64,000 nt of DNA, taken from Protonemura montana. Taxonomy: Eukaryota > Arthropoda > Insecta > Plecoptera > Nemouridae. Location: NCBI GenBank assembly GCA_947568835.1, contig OX387606.1, positions 18,075,940-18,139,939 of the forward strand, written 5' to 3'. Position numbers and translations under genes: made by a program. The notes beneath the pieces were generated by a model. That model was not told where the DNA came from. It saw only the letters and a list, made by a program, of their open reading frames with translations, and did not search any database. Shown in pieces: positions 14,101-29,100 of this stretch (the stretch's first letter is position 1; the number at the start of each line of letters is the position of its first letter).

Positions 14101-17100
14101 GGTTGTTACGTGAATAATTCACCTCGATCTCCACACAAGCATCGCCGAAACGCGCAGTGGCACCGGCATCTGCTATAAGTGCTTGTTTTTTGCCCATCAT
14201 GAAGTCAAAACGCAAATGGATGCTAAATAAAATATCCAGACAGATGTTTTTCATTCCGGTTCGGGTCGGGACCCGGACGCAGACGTGCACACCAGCATGC
14301 TGGAGGACGGATAACTTGCTATCTCGCGTACATAATTCAGCTGACGGCGCCGCCAGCTGTGACGCTTGCCGCCGACGCCCTCTTCGCAGCGTCGCGACGT
14401 CGACGCCACGTTGGTCGCTCGTTGTCGTGGCACACACGTGCGTGCAGATGGCGGCGTCGTGTGTGATCCTCGGCGAGCACGTGTGTCATCGGTGTGACTG
14501 AGTCATCTGCGAGTGGGACAAGCCAAAAACAACCTTCGAATCACCAGCTTCGGTGAGATTGAGAATGCTGTACCCCTTGAAGTTTCCAACAAAGAGGCTC
14601 TTTGCCACTTCAAGCCTCATTGTCTGCCACTCAACCATTTCACCTGGCAGATTTGATGAAACAGCGAGTGTTGACGCGTCCTTTGATAAAAACTGTGAAA
14701 TCATAAAAGTGACTATTGAAAGGACATTCCTGCTAATTCAACGCAGATACTCGAACACTGTGCTGCAAGCAAAAGAAGTGCCTACTCGCAAGTGTCTTTG
14801 ATCTGTCTTGAGTGTGAGGGGCGGCGATTATCTGAAATTTTATCCCGACACGAATGCCAGCCATTACGGCTCCACACAGCGTAGACACGTTTAAACTTTA
14901 AATGGACAACAGACCATGTCCAGGCACGGGGCAGACCAGGCGACCAGTATTTTCCCATAGGTCGTTGTGGGCGTAGATGCTTTCACGTATCCGTCTCGCC
15001 CGTGCCCGAACCCCCCGAGCTGCCAGCCGACGGGGTCGCCGCTGTCCGCACTCCGGACCGAACGACTCTCCATAGTTTGTTGACCACGTTGTCGCAGTGT
15101 CGTCTCCTTGCCTTGTCGTAATGTCGCAATTATTTTGTTTTTGTTTATGATTAAGCCGCCTCTGCGGACATCGTGCAGTAGTACTATGTCCCACTACGTA
15201 CTTCCTCAATTTTATCGTTAACTAGAGCCTTCAGTTATCTGCCTTTTCCTGTGTTTAGCTTAGATTTACTCTGGCACAAGAACGGAAACGTTTAATTTTT
15301 CATTGTAGTGGTCCTAGGCCAATCTCGTTTCATGTGAAGTGTGATACTAGGGAGGAAATTGGGTCCTCAATGTTGGCGTCGTCTTGTACTCAGCTCGCAT
15401 TGTGAACTCTTTAGAATTGTCCTGCTGTGCGACACGTGATTTATGCCTTGGCGTGATTCAGTGTCTCGAGATCGGCGACAGCTTTATTCTCGGTCCCTGC
15501 CGTTCTGGAAGCAATACCATTTTCGCAAATCGACATAATTTTCTGTGCAGTTTGTTTCACTTTTTGGCGACGACGCGTCGGCGAGTGCTATTTCCGACGC
15601 GTCGATTGTGATTTGTGGGCGATTTGCACTCAATTCGTCTTGGAAAACCTCCCTCGTGTACCTAAATACGCTGGCCAGTTTGCATATATGGCTATAACTT
15701 CAAAGTAAAAGTACAGAGAATCGGCAAGATATTCGTAAGATCATTTATTTTCGTTACCGTATCTGTAATTTGAAATTTTCTATCAGGGACGGACAGAAAA
15801 CCCTATTTGACTATACTACTTGTGTTTCCAAACCCAATTTTTTTAAACAGTCGGTACATGCGGACGCCTTTTTTGAGTGTAGACACCATCGGCACCATGA
15901 CACTTATATTAGGTCAGATAAATTACAGGGGCGGCAACTTGCTTGCCCATGATTTATTATAATTGGAATTTCTCAAACTACTAACTAATACCAAGCACTT
16001 CCTTTAAATCTTTGGAATATCGATCAATTTTATTTTGTTATTTTTTTTCTCTGCTAATTACTGTCTTAGTGAACCACAGCAAGGAGTAATTATGTAAATC
16101 CCCATGTGTATACATTACAATGAGCTATATTTAGTAAGAACAATAACTTTTGAGATAACATGTTAATGTCATTGTTATACAGAACCGATTTCATTGTCTT
16201 TGACCTTAAAATATTGCTATCATTATCTTTAATTTGATATCGATTGAAATTTACCACAGCACACGGTTACAGGTCGTGTTGTGGTTTTTTTTCCCGAAAC
16301 CTATACGTCCGCAAAGTTAGCTCGTTGGTATTTAAGGTCGAACCAATTACTGCACTCGAATTTACATGTTCGTTTTCACTGTCACATTCTTGTCAAATCA
16401 CATCACGAGACCGAACTTTAATTAATTGTAAATAATTAATTTTCCCCGCCCGATCATTGCGGTGGTTAGGAAGAGCGACTCGCCGTTGTAAAATGAGTTT
16501 ATTCTATTGGAAAAGATACACTTTCACAAAGAAATACGTAATCAGAACGAAGGACACTAGTGCTATTTTGTTGCATCTTTTTCGCGGTAAATTGTGGTTA
16601 AGTAAGAATTGGCAGTTTGTAATTGATTCTCGTAATCAGTTATATACAATTGATCAAAAATAGACTGTCCAATTAACCACGTGATTACTCTGATAATCAT
16701 TTAATTGTGTAATAGGTATCGGATTATCGACAATATTTTTGCTATATTATTTTTATTCAAGCTGCCACCTTATTCAGTATATTACAGTGTCCACGATGTC
16801 ACGCTATTCCTGTCGACTCAACGATTTAATTCATTATAATTGCATTCGAATCAGATTTTTATTCCATTTGCTATGATCCAGTTACAAAACCACTTCCTGC
16901 TTTTGTAAGTGTTCTTGTCATTTGATCGACGCTTTCCAGCTACGTTCGCCAGCAAGAAGAGTGAAAACCATCTCTGCTTTGTTTTCTCAGCCATTTTTAA
17001 AATATACCATCCGCCGAGATGATGCACGAATTCGTGAGTCTAATTAGATTGATTGCAGCGCCACCGGAACACGCCCGTTATTCTGTTTGTCTTGTTTCTT

Positions 17101-20100
17101 GAATGTGTAGAGTGAATGTGATCCACGCAACAATTTATTCATTCAACGACACGCGTAAACGCATTCACGCTAAATTAAATAAGACGTCGACTGCCGCTTC
17201 TTTGTCTTTGGTAATGCAGTTTTACTTTTAATGAATGCTGCAGCCACCCTTTCAGTCGCTTTTAAATAGACTAATTAACTCGTCATGTACTAATATTGCA
17301 CTTGCCGTAATTGCTTTAAGCTGCCTTTGAAACTTTTACGATGATATACGAATTAAATAAAAAAAAAACATTAATCAACAATTAGTGTATACTATCGCCA
17401 CAACCGTAATTAAACTTGTTTAAACTTTAAAAGTCGCCCGTAGGCCACTAGCAGCCCAGAGGGACTTAAAAATGTCATTGCCAGAGAAAATCAAGTTCAG
17501 GTCGACTGCCAATTTCAATTTCCTAGCAAAATAATTCGTGTTTCCCCATAAATGATCACAGACCTCGTCTTCATTTAGTTCCATGGAATCCATAACATAT
17601 CTCCCTTTCTCCAACACAGGTAAAATTCCACATTCTCCGCAAAGATAAGCCACGTTCTATATTATATTTATATAGGTATAGTGAGAATAAAAATTACGGA
17701 GCAAAGGAATCAGTGGGCACGCCTGTGTTAATATTATCGGAGTGAACTAACTAGTTTCCTTCAAGTTTGAGAGCGAACAGGACTGACTGTTTCCCTTTTC
17801 AAAAGCGGTACCATTTCGGATTCGTGTCGTTTTTGTCACGGCTGCAACCCCATGTCCGCCCTCGACTGGCGCTTGGGATGTTCCTTTTTTGTCCCGCGAA
17901 GTGGTCGCGGATTCGCGCGCGGAAGTCGGAACAAATACCCCTCGTAGCGAGCTGACGAGCCAACAGGGGGGGAGGGGGGGGGGGGGGGGTGGCACCAGGG
18001 GTTTGGGGTGGACACACCCTTACGTGCTCGATTCAATTCGTCCTGAATCGCGCGCTGACACCTTCCTTCCTTCCTTTGCGGGCGCTTCTACGTCTCTATG
18101 ATGTCGACATTAGGAATCGCTACTTTAATTAATATTAAGACTTATCTGCCACGTTTTCTAGTCTTTTCTTGCTGATCAGCCCATTAATTCAGTCAATTAG
18201 CCAAGTTACTTCCGCTCTAAATTAATTCAGCCCGTATGTCGGCACCAAGTACCACCACGTTTTTTTCTTTTAACTATAACCTATATATCATTAGAGGAAA
18301 ACAAGAAAACGGCACACAGTCTTTGAACATCAGCACAAGATGTTTTTGGACCGGGTGGCAGAAACGTAAGAAAAAGATATTGTTAGAGCTTGCACGTTAT
18401 GTCGACAAAATAAAATTCATGTCTGTGTACGTATTACCTACATGTGTGTGCAGCTGGCCAGCTGCATCTTACAAATTGACATATTTTCCGAGCTTTTAAA
18501 GGCGATGAAGTTCGACACAACCATGCGCGACCCTATTTTGCGAATCATAGATTCAAGTCAGAAGCTCGATAGATTTCTTGGTGATAACCCAAAGTTGGCA
18601 ATGCCTAAAATGCACGCACCATTATTCATACCTCTCATGTGCCTCATCTGCATAATCGACACAATTCATTTCAATAATACCACTTCAAGATATTTCACAA
18701 AATGTTTCCGATATATCTCTTCGCGCAGAATAATTACTGTCCAGTGCAATAAAATTCAGTATGTATCTTATAAAGTAAGAATATATAGGTTACACTTCTT
18801 ATTGGTTTCGAGGCTGAATCGCGAATTGTTTTATATTTCTTTGGGTTAGAAATATTTCTTTCGCTTTGACGTGACTTTTTTCGCTGTGTGACCCGGTTTT
18901 CTACATTATGTGACGTGCATCGTTACATTTCTACTCGCAACTAGCGTTTGTACGATGGTATGTACCGTACCGACACCGAGTGACGATCTACACCATCGGC
19001 TGCGTCGCCGTCAACAACACCATCCAATTCTTCGCTCGCCCACCAAGCCAAAATCCATCTCGATACAATAATTGTATTCGCTTTCGTCTTCTGATCTAAA
19101 AAGTAACCTTTCGTTTAAATTCGATTTCCAAAACAAAGCGATTTGCCACTTCAAGGCATGCGGCGACGCCTTGTACAAAATATTCTACAGAACCAATGTT
19201 TAGTCGTTTATTGAACTTGCTCCAGGATTTGGTCACTAAATCCGCCCAAACCCTTTCCCAGGGGAGCGCACACCACCAGTTCTACAATTTAAAATTACTC
19301 CATTTAAACTGCCACGGTCCACCGTTCAAACAGAGCCTTACCTACCTCATGTCACCGATGTTTTAATGACTATGTCCCCCCACCCCTCAGCCCATCGGAA
19401 TTCCACGTCATCGCCGCTTCGCTCCTCCGATTCCAATCGAACGGTGTTTCAAATCATTCCGATTGTTCGGTTACAAATTCGAGTAGAAAATCTCACTCCG
19501 TCTCTCTTGCCCTACCGATGGGAGCAATTTCACGCACGTTGATTAATAGCTACATGAAATAAAAGTAAAAGCAAGCAAATCCTCGCGCTGCGGAATCTGC
19601 GCTCCGCACCGCAGCACCGGAGACGTGAAAACCGTTCACACTACGTGAATGTTACGGGTTGTAAATCTGCATTCGGGAATCAACTCTCCACGCTAGATAA
19701 TTAACAAATAAAATGTCCATGTTCGCATCGTATTTACGTAAACGTGTGCCACTCATCTGTAATTGTCCAACACATAATAAACCCATAGCTGATGGGGTTT
19801 AAATCAGATCTGAAAGGCGATTGCCAGCGGAGGCGAAGAGTTTATCTTCTTTTTGCGCCGCTATGCTTTCCTAGTCTCATCCAGGGGCTGCGCCCGCCGA
19901 CCCATTCCCGTCCCCGTCACTGGATGCAACTGACAGCTGACCCGTACCCCGCGCAGGGCACGCACGGCCTCAGCACTGGCCAGTCGTAATCCTCACGAGA
20001 TCACTCTGCGGGGAAATCAGCAGAGAGAGAGAAAGATCTCGCTTCTCCGGCTCTATCTAGATTCTAGCCTAGATTATCCTAGCTCTGGCATTGTGCAATT

Positions 20101-23100
20101 AATTTGATTAGAAGCCCGTTGCGTTGTGTGCGGTTTTTGCAGCTCCCTCGTGGGGCTTTGCAGTTCTGGTCACGATGTAAACCTACCCTTTCGGTTCATA
20201 AGTCATCATCGAGCACACTGCAAGGGATTTCGAGTTTCTCGAAAACAAAGCTGTTCGGACGCTAGGATCCAAAGGCACACTCAGCGGTAATGCATTTTCT
20301 ATGTCATTCTTATACGGTCTCTTAGTTCCTTTATGTTATATACCCTCTGATTTTATACACTGCGTCGTCCTCGCTTTATGGTTCTTCTTCTGAGACATTG
20401 CCACAGCGCGTTTTCGCGTGGTCCGGATTTGCAAACGTTTTCATCCTTTTTTTCACCTGGCCAGGTTCCTGTGTGTATGTGTGTCAGTGGCGTGCCGGAG
20501 ATAAACCAACAGGGGAATCGATCGGGTAAAAAAATGTCATTGGTCGTTAAAAAAAATGTGAATGCACAGAGTCAACGTAAATGCCCCGTATTATCGGAGT
20601 CGCTACTTTCATTGCTTCTTCGTAAATTGAGCCATGACGTCGATAAATAGTCATTTGTGGAGAAGTACCCCACTCAGTGCTTAGTTTTCGTTTTCAGCCC
20701 TGGAAGCTCTGGCTCAGGTTGACCTGCAGTTATGATGCCGAGTTTCGAATTACAGGGAGACGAAAGTTTCTCTCCTCAATCTGTCTATCACACAATACTC
20801 ATCCATTGTTGTTTGTTGTGCGATGATCATTTATCAAAGATCTTATTTCAGTGATGAAGTTGGCTTGCAGGCAAAGCCAGACTGCCAGTTCACTCGAAAG
20901 TAAGGCTCGTTACAACTTGAGTACGGAACCTACGAACGTAGCCGACGTTGAACGAAAGGCCGAACGCGAAAAAAGCATTTTTTAAAGTCAAGAGTCTAGT
21001 TTTAAAGTCTAGGGGAATCAATGATTCCCTTGATTCCATGGACTGTACGCCCCTGATGTGTTTGTGTGCACCGTCATCCATACACCTACGTAACTCCATT
21101 GTGCCGGCGACTCTAATTTTAGCTTTTATTACACGCGAGGGACGTTGTTTCAATTCACAATGCCACCATTTATACCTATTTTCTTCGGCAACTAAAGAAC
21201 CTGGCAACAAATTTGGCTTTATGTCCCAGGACTTCCTGACGTTCCTGTTGTCTTATTGTATTTCGTCGTAGGCATCGTCGTAGGCGGGTCTTTGTGACCC
21301 GTTGCGAGGGGATTCCCGGGTTCAGCGTCACTTGAATGTTACCGTGATCTTCTGTTACATCAGATGATGTGGAGTGTCAATTCCTCGCATAAAACGCATC
21401 GCGAAGCGTCTTGTAAAATCTTCTATACGGCTAGGTTTACTCGAAGCCATTTCGTGGCTCGATGCAATTCGCATGAGAATCCTTACCAGTTCAATCTTCT
21501 CTGAATGCAATTCCGATTCCGATGCGTGCTCGGCGCAGCTCGGCTAGCCGCGTGAAAATCGTAGCGCACTGAATGGTCTAATAGCGACGCCGCCGGATCG
21601 AAGTCATCGCCGCGGGTGTAATCGATGTTATTAATAATGAAATAGTTGACTGCGAGTTGATCGTGCTCGCCCTAGCACCGTACAAAGTAGCATGAAACAG
21701 TTTGTGAGTGCAGCTGGGAGGAGGGCGCACTCTCTCGCGTCTAGCTGAGCTCGAATGCGCCATGACCGCGAGCCACTCTGCTGGAAGTTTATTTTCACTT
21801 TCATTCACCCAAGATTGCCAAGAACTCCGTGTGGGTGCACGTTTCAGAGGCCAATCGCCGCGTTTTGCGGAGTCGTCTACCCTTACCGTATATGGGATAA
21901 AGCTGGGATTTTGGGGCGCATGTGTCAAGACATTGTTGAGAAAAAGGATGTGAGCGCCTGAAATTGTGATAAATCTCATCATGCAGTAAGTCATCCAAGA
22001 AGAAGCGCTCAAACCAGCACCAAGAGATATTTTTCACAACTTTGTCGCACTGCAAGAAAAGCGAAAGGCGTTTTCAGGGGCGAATGCCCTTTGCGAAATA
22101 CCTTTCCTATCTCACGAAAACACTGCCGCGCTGCGTCATTGTTTTCAAAAGGGAAATAATTTTACAAATTTGAAGGTCGGCCTAGTACTTATCTGGCTAC
22201 TCGCTGATAGTAGTCGACATTGGGATCATTTTTCGATAAATTATTCAAATGTATGCATAGAATCGTACACGCGACGACGCTGCTAGGAATTCGAAATGAA
22301 TGCCTTGGTGTCTGAAATCCGGGACCGTCGTACCGACGCGGCTCTCACCGTCTCACCGTCTCACCGTCTCATCTTGGTCTCGTGGCACGGTCGGTGTCGG
22401 CAGGCGAGGAGTGCGATCTTGATCGTGACTCCCCCCCGAGTTATTAAACAAAAATGCCCGCTCCGTGTTTTTTTTTTTTTTTTTTTTTTATAAAGTCTAG
22501 TACACATTTTGTTGGGAATAATTCAATTCTGGCTTGTTAAAAACGAGAAAAGATCCCATCGGTTTTTTTTCATATTCTTAAAAAAGGAACACTCTATGTC
22601 CGTACTAGCTATTTTTCACGTTTTCTTGGTGATTTAAGGACGCGAAACTTTTAAGTGGTTCTTTGTGACGTTCAACTCTGAACTTTTCGATTTACGAGCT
22701 GACCCATATCACCGCGCTCACCGAGGGATGCAAACTGTGGGCCTGGAGGGACGCCGACGCGGCTACACGGACACGACACGGTGACCAACTCGAACAACGT
22801 GGCGCTACGTCAGTCGATTGCAAATTACGAAACGTGCAAATTATCGCGACGCGCGTAAATTTTGCCGCCACGGGCGATAATGAGCGGGCTATTGATCGCC
22901 ACTGGTAGAGCTTCGAGGTAGCTGCCTATAAGCGTGGAAATACCGATTCAATTTGCGACGCTTTTGTGCCTATGCCCAGAAATTGGCCCACTTACCATCC
23001 ATCGCGCACCAGAGCTTGCAGAAATAGCAATGCGAGAAAATACGAATAAATCAATGCGATTCGGGATCTCGGAACTTTTCAAAAGTGTAGCGAGATGGGC

Positions 23101-26100
23101 GGTGTTTTGCGCTCCTCTGATCGCTTTGTTGTGCATGCTCATTTTGTTTCCGTAATTTCACCTTCCGCGGGGTAACCAAGATCAAACGAAAGCAAGTGTT
23201 TGCTGTAAACTGCCACTGAAAGTTACCTCTCGTGCTGCCAGAAAATTGCTCGTTTTTTTCGCACAAATAAAAAACAAGTCTGCAAATACCCATTTCCCAC
23301 AAACACGGTATGGGGCAGTATATTCTGCACACGGGAGCAGAGGCGGGCCGGGCGCAAATATTGGCTGTAAACTACGGTGCAGATTGAAGACGGTTGACAG
23401 TAACGGGTACATGTTTCATCCCCGTGCGCGGCCGCCCTGCCCCGTGGCCTGTGGGCTCCAGGGGCGCCCTGCGCTCATCCCGCGCGTGTTTCCCGTTTTA
23501 TTGATTTCACTTTCGCGTCGCGCGCGGCGTTCGCTGCCCCGACGACGACGACGCCGACGCCGCAACCTCCGACGTCGCCGCCGACGCCGCCCGAATCTTC
23601 GCGCCGAAAATCGTGCAATTGACGGAATTCTTTCGTTTTTTGAGTCGAGTTCAGCGAAAGAGCCGCTTCAAATGCTGGCGCGTTAAATGCATTTGAGTGA
23701 CTGTTGCGTCCGAAGAAACCCCACTCACTCCATTATGTTATTTAAGCAACGTTTTCGGTCGGTGACGTTGTTCAATGGCTATGTGGTTGCATTTATGGGT
23801 ATGGCAGGCACATTTGGCAGTATTTTCCGACAAGAACAAGTATGTACTTATTTTTATCACCGATTGGGCATGTAAGAAGAAAATTGTCAACAGAAAATGA
23901 GAAAAACTGCAGGAAAACTTCCCGCTCACAACAGGACGAAAAAGGCAACGAGCTTAAATGTTTAAGTGAAGTTCTCATTCGTTTCGATAGGCGAGTAAAG
24001 TGATAATCATGGGGCGCCAACTGAAAACTAGGCTCCACAGGCTCTACTAGGCCACGACCTCTGGCTCTAGATTGATTCTCGACGGCTAAGACCCTCCCTC
24101 CGTTCCTGATATCGCGCTTCTCGCTGGATGAGAGCGTTGTCACTATGGGAACACACTAAGAAGCTGCGTGCTAGTGACTTCCTGCATATCTCACCTTGGT
24201 TGACACTTGCATGTAATCAGCCTCAGGTGTTCACTATCGGAAGGGCAAAGCGATTACAGTGTAAGTTTCTTGTGTATCTATGGGTGACAGAATTCCACAT
24301 TGAACTTCCACACAATCTCTGCGTGATGTCTCAGTGTGTTTTCTTCTGATTTTGATAAACTTACACTTTTGTTGGTGGTTCTACTGAACTATATGACGCG
24401 CTATCTAAATCAAATAATTGCACTGACTCACGAGTGTTGAAATAATAATTCAGGGCTGGTCCAGAGGTATCTATGCAAACAAAATGCCGAAAGATTTCTT
24501 CGTGCAATTAGGGTATCAACGGAATGGATAATAATTATTGCTATGTAGACCAAATTGGGAACTCTCGTTGACGAAGTCTTGTTAGGTTTTTGTCACCTTG
24601 AGTGTAATCTCTTGTTGGTAATTAGTGGCAGTCGTAATTTCTGAAATCTGTTTGCGCTTCTCGGTCGGTCAAACAAGCCAGAGGCTTTTTGTCTGCAGGA
24701 TCTGTAACAAAGAATAACTGTGTGCCGGAGAGTCTTCAATTCGTGTCCAGGTTTGCTCTCCTTTGTGCAGTCGGACAGGGAAAAAATGCATGGGGCGTAT
24801 CGTGTTTTCGACTTGACGTGCACGCAAAAATAGCATTTTATTCGAACGAATAAAGCGTTGGAAACGTTTTTAGTTGCAGTCAAAGTTGGCAACAGTGATT
24901 TGTGAATCAAAGTTTAGTGTTTGACGCACCAGCAGCTATTAATTATAGTTATTACGATAAGGTTGTGAACCGCATAAATTATACCGCGAGTCAAAATATT
25001 TATAAGCGTCAATTGTTCTTGTTTTTGCTGCAAAGTGACCTTATTAAAATACATTACTCCTCGTTGCCCATGAGCTTGCCCTTATCGACATTATCAATCG
25101 ATACGCCATATTTCCACCCAGCGTCTCAAAGAACGCGAAGAGGGCGACCTTAGATTGGATAGACGGCGTGGCCTTCCAATTGCATTATGGCTCGTAGCCA
25201 ATAAAGTAGACCAGGAAGGTTTTTTTGATGCCATCGATCAGGAAGCCGAAGATCACATGCAGTCGTGGTCGGGTGGTTTGTGTGAGCTAACCTAGCTCTA
25301 TCGGTCGGTGTCTCTGGGTGTCTTCGTCTTATCCGAGAACAGCGCTCTGTTGACTAACGATAATGGCTCGCTGGTTTTTCGGACGAGGGATTATGATATT
25401 TCCGCCGCGATTCATTGCCAAAGACCCGCCGAGAAGTGAAACTATAGTAAGTCGCTCTCTGATCTCGTTTTTATTGTCTTTTCGGCGTCGGTGCCATGGG
25501 TTGATTGCGGGCGTTTTTCACCGGTGTTAAACGCTTGGAGCTCGAGGTTTGTTAAACAAACTCGTGATTTTCTTACTGGTGCTTCGACCGACCATACCGA
25601 CCGACCGGAGGTTAGAGCAAATTCCTCGTTCTCGTCTCGGCAAATGGTCCATGAAATGATGCTGCCAGATTTCCCGTGGAGTTTATTCTCCTAGGACTTT
25701 AGTTTGTGACACTAGAAGAAGGCAGCAAATTCCTTCGCCAGTTTTCTTATTCTTGCACTGCTACAAACAAACAGGCGATGATCGAATCGATCTACAAACT
25801 TTCGTCCCAAGTCGCACCGCTCTGCGCCATTTTAGTTTATTTATCTGACTGAAAACTTCTGCGTCACGAACGCTCCAAGACGAAGACAGTTTTACGATAG
25901 TTACCGAATCGTTTTGGGAGAAAAACTCAAACAACGAACACCGATCTCGCTTTGATTCAATCAAATTCTACATGCCAATGTTTGTGAACAATTTTACCGA
26001 TAGTTCCTTCCGACGTCTCTTTTTCCAATCGTTTACACACTCAATATCCAGCGTATGCTTTTTCGCTCACCTGGAATTCCAATTTCGTTCCATATTCGGT

Positions 26101-29100
26101 GTTACAATAAAAATGTATATTCTTTTGATGACAGTGATATCAACTATGCTTTATTATTGGCAAATGCGTGCAGTGTTTGCTCTGCACTATTTGCACAGAG
26201 TGGTGGACAAAACATGTGCTAATTAATTGGGCCGCCATATGACAACATTACTAAACATAGCTACACCATGCAGCCTGCCATGCACATTGCATTACTGCAG
26301 CTTTCATGATGCAATCCACGCAGATGAGGAACATGTCACGACACTTCTTTCTCTTCAAACCTGATCCGCGAGCACTATAGGCACATACGCACATTGTGAA
26401 TCCACGAATTTTATTCTGCACGCACCAGCGACGGTCATTTGCGCGGACGTGATACTTTCGCAAGCCTGATAAATCTACCTTTCTCACAGTATATTTTCGC
26501 GCATGATTTTACCACCGGTGCCTGTCTGTGCTCAAAGCACTGGACCCAAATTACAGACGCATAAAACACTGTTTTATCAGCCAACAAACACACCATTGTA
26601 ACGAGTGAGATTTATTAGCAATGCCCGGCCAAACTTTTGTATTATTTAAATCAAGTCCGTGGTGCTCTTCAGTTGTGTAATTAATCTGTAGATGGTGGTA
26701 CAAAGATAGCTGGGCGGCTGCTGTGCCCTATAATAACTCATCTAGAGCAAACGAGTGATGGCCCTCACAAGGCTCTATTGGGTAATTAGTTATCGCCTAT
26801 GCCTCGTCGTCGTATGAAAGTGAGGCGAGCGGGAGGCAGTAGAAAGACCTGAAGCGGTTTTCCACCTGCAAGAGGGCTATCTAATTTTGTATGCAACGGC
26901 GTCAAACAATATTATCTCGGTCTCGTGGTGAATATATTCAGGGGCACCGAAGTGTATGCCCAGGGGAATTCTGCTGATGCTGCTGGGATTGAGAGCGCGG
27001 GTATGCCAGTAATTTTCATGAAAGCACGGGTCATTTGACCGGCTTCTGGCCTGCCAGAGGTGGCCACGTTGTGTTATATGGGATGCACAAAAGCCAGACT
27101 TGAAAATAAAATTTTTGGGGTGGAATCGAGTGCAGGGTGGCGGGAACTGTTTGCAGGACAAATTTGTAATTAACACATGTGGTAATTTTACAGTTGGAAT
27201 TGGCGAGAGATGTCAATCGTGAAATCGACTGTTGGTTGATTCATGTGCGATGATATTTTACAAAATGCATTTGGTTTTCATGTTTGATCTGTCGAATTGT
27301 CCCGTTCAATGCGTTTTATTTTATCTCGCCCTTGTAGTTACTTTCAAAATACTGAGTGCCTTTTCCAAACGCTTCATTCCATTTCTCATTCTCGGTGTTT
27401 TATTTTGGAAACGAAATCGAATGTGAAGTGCATTCTCGAGAATACCACTTTGATGCGTCCGGGATTTCCTTCCCAGCATGAGATGCAGGAGCCGATGGTC
27501 TCGTCTCTACAAGATTCCATTATTCTTTCACCTCTCCAGAAAGCAGAAGGCGGAGACTGCTCCATACACTCTAGAATCCTTCAATTGTAGCCTGCACTGT
27601 TTAGATTTTCGAGTACAAATGAGGTCACGGTATAAGGATAATACCATCTTCTACAATGAAACTTCAATATACCTGGTCAAACAACTTTCTGTGGAGCTGT
27701 CTCACAGGTCTTCTCCGAGAAATCTGCTTCTATAGCATCTCTTACGTTCCACTCGGGTGGCTAGTGGTCAAGTCATGGACCGATCTCCCACAATAAACAC
27801 CAAACTGGCTTGTAATCACAATGCGGAGGCCACTTTTCTAAGAAAATGAACTCCCAAAATCAATTTCAAAAGGAGATTTAAGTTTTGCTAACTCGAGGTC
27901 GTTTCTCTCGTGAACTCCTACCCCGGGTTACAGCAAACAAAATGTATGTAAGAAAGTACGAAGGTACGAAAGGTACAAAGTACGATATACGAAGCGAGAA
28001 CGCTGTGGCATATCGTGGCTTGTTACATACTGCAGTATCGCATGACACGTAAATAAGTTGTGGTGCAGTGAATGGCTCCAATTTCATTCCGGAAGTCACT
28101 CTCTAAACGTACTCTGCTCTCCGGGTGGCCACTGCATTCTTGATTGTATCATGTTATCACAGCACCCTTCCGGGGCAACCCTTCTGTAGTGTAACCCGTT
28201 CCCAAGACCACCCCAAAGATGCTGTGGAACCATCACATCTCAGAAAACCGCTACAAATATAGAATACACGCATTCTCTAGTGCACTTGCTCTGTGTCTCA
28301 TTACTTAACTGTTATTGGATCCTCTCTTTCCCTCTCTCTCACGTGTACCACACACATTACACACTATGTGTAAAGCAAATAGTGGTATGTCACTACTGTA
28401 GCTATGGCGATTATTGCGATAGAGAGGTGTACATATGCAATTAGGTCAGGTGGGCTATATTTAATGCATATACACAAACAATAATGTGGACTGAGTTTAG
28501 TTGTGACCTATAATTAGTTACGAACACATATTTGAGCGGTGAATTCTTGGCAATCGACTCGGTTTCGGATCGGCAATCAATCAGCGATGGCTATCAATCT
28601 TTCTCAACTTTTATACTTTAATATACTACCTACGTGCCCGGTACATCGCTTTTTTTATAACTTTATATAAATCTCGGCGAATATCTCTCGGAGTAAGTAG
28701 AGCAGTGAGCAACCGAATTTCTATCTACGTTTCTTTGTTGTTGTTTTTCCTTACGTCCACGCTTTCAGAAATTCCCGTCTCCGCCGTTCGATGCGCGCGG
28801 TGCGTGTGTTTTTTTTTGGGGGGCTCGGCGAACCGCGCATCGTTCTGTTGATTTTGGCGCTCACCATCTTCTCGTGCATGCCAGCACATATCGTGATCGA
28901 TGCGGCTGTTGGCTTAGCATTGAATCCATTATCAATTGATGCTCCTTTGAAATGTCTGCGTCCAGTCGCCATCTCCGGGGTACGGCTTTTCGACAATTTC
29001 CCCAAAATAATGCTCGCGTCCCGGATTCAGTTTTGTGCCAATAACGATGATCGATGTTCACGCTTTTCGGACCTTCGGGATCGTCTGGCGAAACGAATAC

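Noticed and set aside
21578..22012. 144-residue minus-strand open frame in UBL3 intron 1
   Set aside because: No recognisable motif, and several competing frames of similar length in the same GC-rich stretch suggest chance.
23246..23686. 146-residue open frame with a poly-Arg stretch
   Set aside because: The Arg run comes from the GAC/GCC triplet repeat; no conserved domain or splice context.
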